Source: Methylococcaceae bacterium (GTDB lineage: Bacteria; Pseudomonadota; Gammaproteobacteria; Methylococcales; UBA1147). Taken from it: a stretch of 12,853 bases of DNA. The DNA lies in contig JAKEEL010000044.1 in NCBI GenBank assembly GCA_022616595.1, forward strand, positions 1 through 12,853, written 5' to 3'. Of the stretch, positions 12,162 to 12,853 are shown one piece after another (the first letter of the stretch is position 1; the number at the start of each line of letters is the position of its first letter). Made by a program: the position numbers and the translations under genes. The notes below the pieces were generated by a model that ran no database searches, was not told the origin of the DNA, and saw only the letters and a program-made list of their open reading frames with translations.

Positions 12162-12853
12162 ATGAACGACGAGCAAGTTTTCGATCAACATACGCCGGTG
12201 ATGCGCCAGTATCTGCGGATCAAGGCGGAACACCCGGATACCCTGCTTTTCTATCGCATGGGCGATTTTTACGAATTGTTCTTTGACGACGCAAAAAAAA
12301 TCTCCCGGCTCGTGGACCTGACCTTGACCAGCCGCGGGACTTCCGCGGGCAGTCCGATTCCGATGGCCGGAATTCCCTGGCATACGGTCGACGGTTATCT
12401 TGCGAGGCTTCTGAAACTCGGCGAATCGGTCGCGATCTGCGAACAGATCGGGGACCCGGCTACGGCCAAAGGTCCGGTCGAACGCAAGGTCGTCAGAATC
12501 GTGACACCGGGAACCCTGACCGACGAGAATCTGCTCGATGATCGATTCGATAACCTGCTCGTGGCGATCCACCGCAATGGAAGTTACTACGGACTCGCGA
12601 GCCTGGATCTGTCCGGCGGGCGTTTTGCCCTGCAGCAGGTCGAAAGCCAGGAACGGTTGTTCGGCGAACTCGAACGGCTGAAACCGGCGGAACTTTTGAT
12701 CAGCGAAACCGAGCCTTTGTCGTCACCGCTTGCGGGGTTCATCGGTGTCACGCGGCGGCCTCCGTGGCACTTCGATGCGGAAAGCGCCGCCCGGCTGTTG
12801 GCGCGCCAATTCGAGACCCTCGATCTCAAAGGTTTCGGCTGCGAATCGATGCC
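12162..12853 (+). CDS. mutS: DNA mismatch repair protein MutS, N-terminal part (runs off the right edge)
   Basis: Mismatch-recognition ATPase of DNA mismatch repair. About 230 codons are present (MutS is usually about 850 aa). The mismatch-binding domain I covers about residues 1-120: TPVMRQYLRIKAEHPDTLLF, then GDFYELFFDDAK, with the Phe36-Tyr37-Glu38 motif (F-x-E) that stacks on the mispair at exactly the E. coli position. PMAGIPWHTVDGYLARLL and AICEQIGDP follow, and RIVTPGTLTDENLLD leads into the connector domain. The ATPase and clamp domains lie beyond the window. The Shine-Dalgarno AGGA (12151-12154) lies 7 nt before the ATG. The reading frame is intact to the edge. Confidence 0.97.
   Translation, partial: MNDEQVFDQHTPVMRQYLRIKAEHPDTLLFYRMGDFYELFFDDAKKISRLVDLTLTSRGTSAGSPIPMAGIPWHTVDGYLARLLKLGESVAICEQIGDPATAKGPVERKVVRIVTPGTLTDENLLDDRFDNLLVAIHRNGSYYGLASLDLSGGRFALQQVESQERLFGELERLKPAELLISETEPLSSPLAGFIGVTRRPPWHFDAESAARLLARQFETLDLKGFGCESM

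Noticed and set aside
1..12853. CRISPR arrays, tRNA or rRNA genes, intact insertion sequences
   Set aside because: No regularly spaced repeats, no cloverleaf or rRNA signature and no transposase motif were seen on reading both strands.

Overview
The window reads as a chromosomal segment from a gammaproteobacterium. The housekeeping proteins (RpoE, RimI, PncC, MutS, class I IlvC) look gammaproteobacterial. The order ilvB-ilvH-ilvC-pssA is the Pseudomonas-type arrangement, and leuA following pssA is familiar from methanotroph or chemolithotroph-like gamma- and betaproteobacteria. I cannot assign a genus from the sequence alone.

Layout. Positions 1-8437 are a long minus-strand block. In transcription order it holds ilvB, ilvH, ilvC, pssA, leuA, a family 4 uracil-DNA glycosylase, rimI, a 399-nt non-coding stretch with two candidate promoters, rpoE, and the first codons of rseA at the window edge. 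The first five genes cover the common branched-chain amino acid steps (acetolactate synthase, ketol-acid reductoisomerase), the leucine branch point (2-isopropylmalate synthase) and a phospholipid gene. leuA has its own candidate promoter and a leader of about 240 nt with a terminator-like hairpin and a short ORF whose last codons are leucine-rich. This is a plausible attenuator, although its geometry is not the classical one.

Positions 8625-9729 are a plus-strand group diverging from ilvB: a tiny single-span membrane protein that reads correctly only through a -1 shift at A AAA AAC, a three-span membrane protein, and a DUF1810 protein. This group ends at two terminator-like hairpins (9767-9875).

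Positions 9903-10962 are a decaying minus-strand gene for a formylglycine-generating-enzyme-like (SUMF1 / C-type-lectin fold) protein. It has lost its 5' end, carries one in-frame amber codon, and has an out-of-frame fusion at its 3' end. The last recognisable piece is asparagine-rich and resembles the C-terminal end of SUMF1 domains, including those diversified by retroelements. It lies beside thpR-pncC, about where recA often sits in related genomes. pncC and thpR overlap on the minus strand. mutS diverges from pncC and runs off the right edge.

I did not find a complete new system. The best leads are the leuA leader, the slippery-site micro-gene, the SUMF1 remnant and the palindrome over the distal rpoE promoter.
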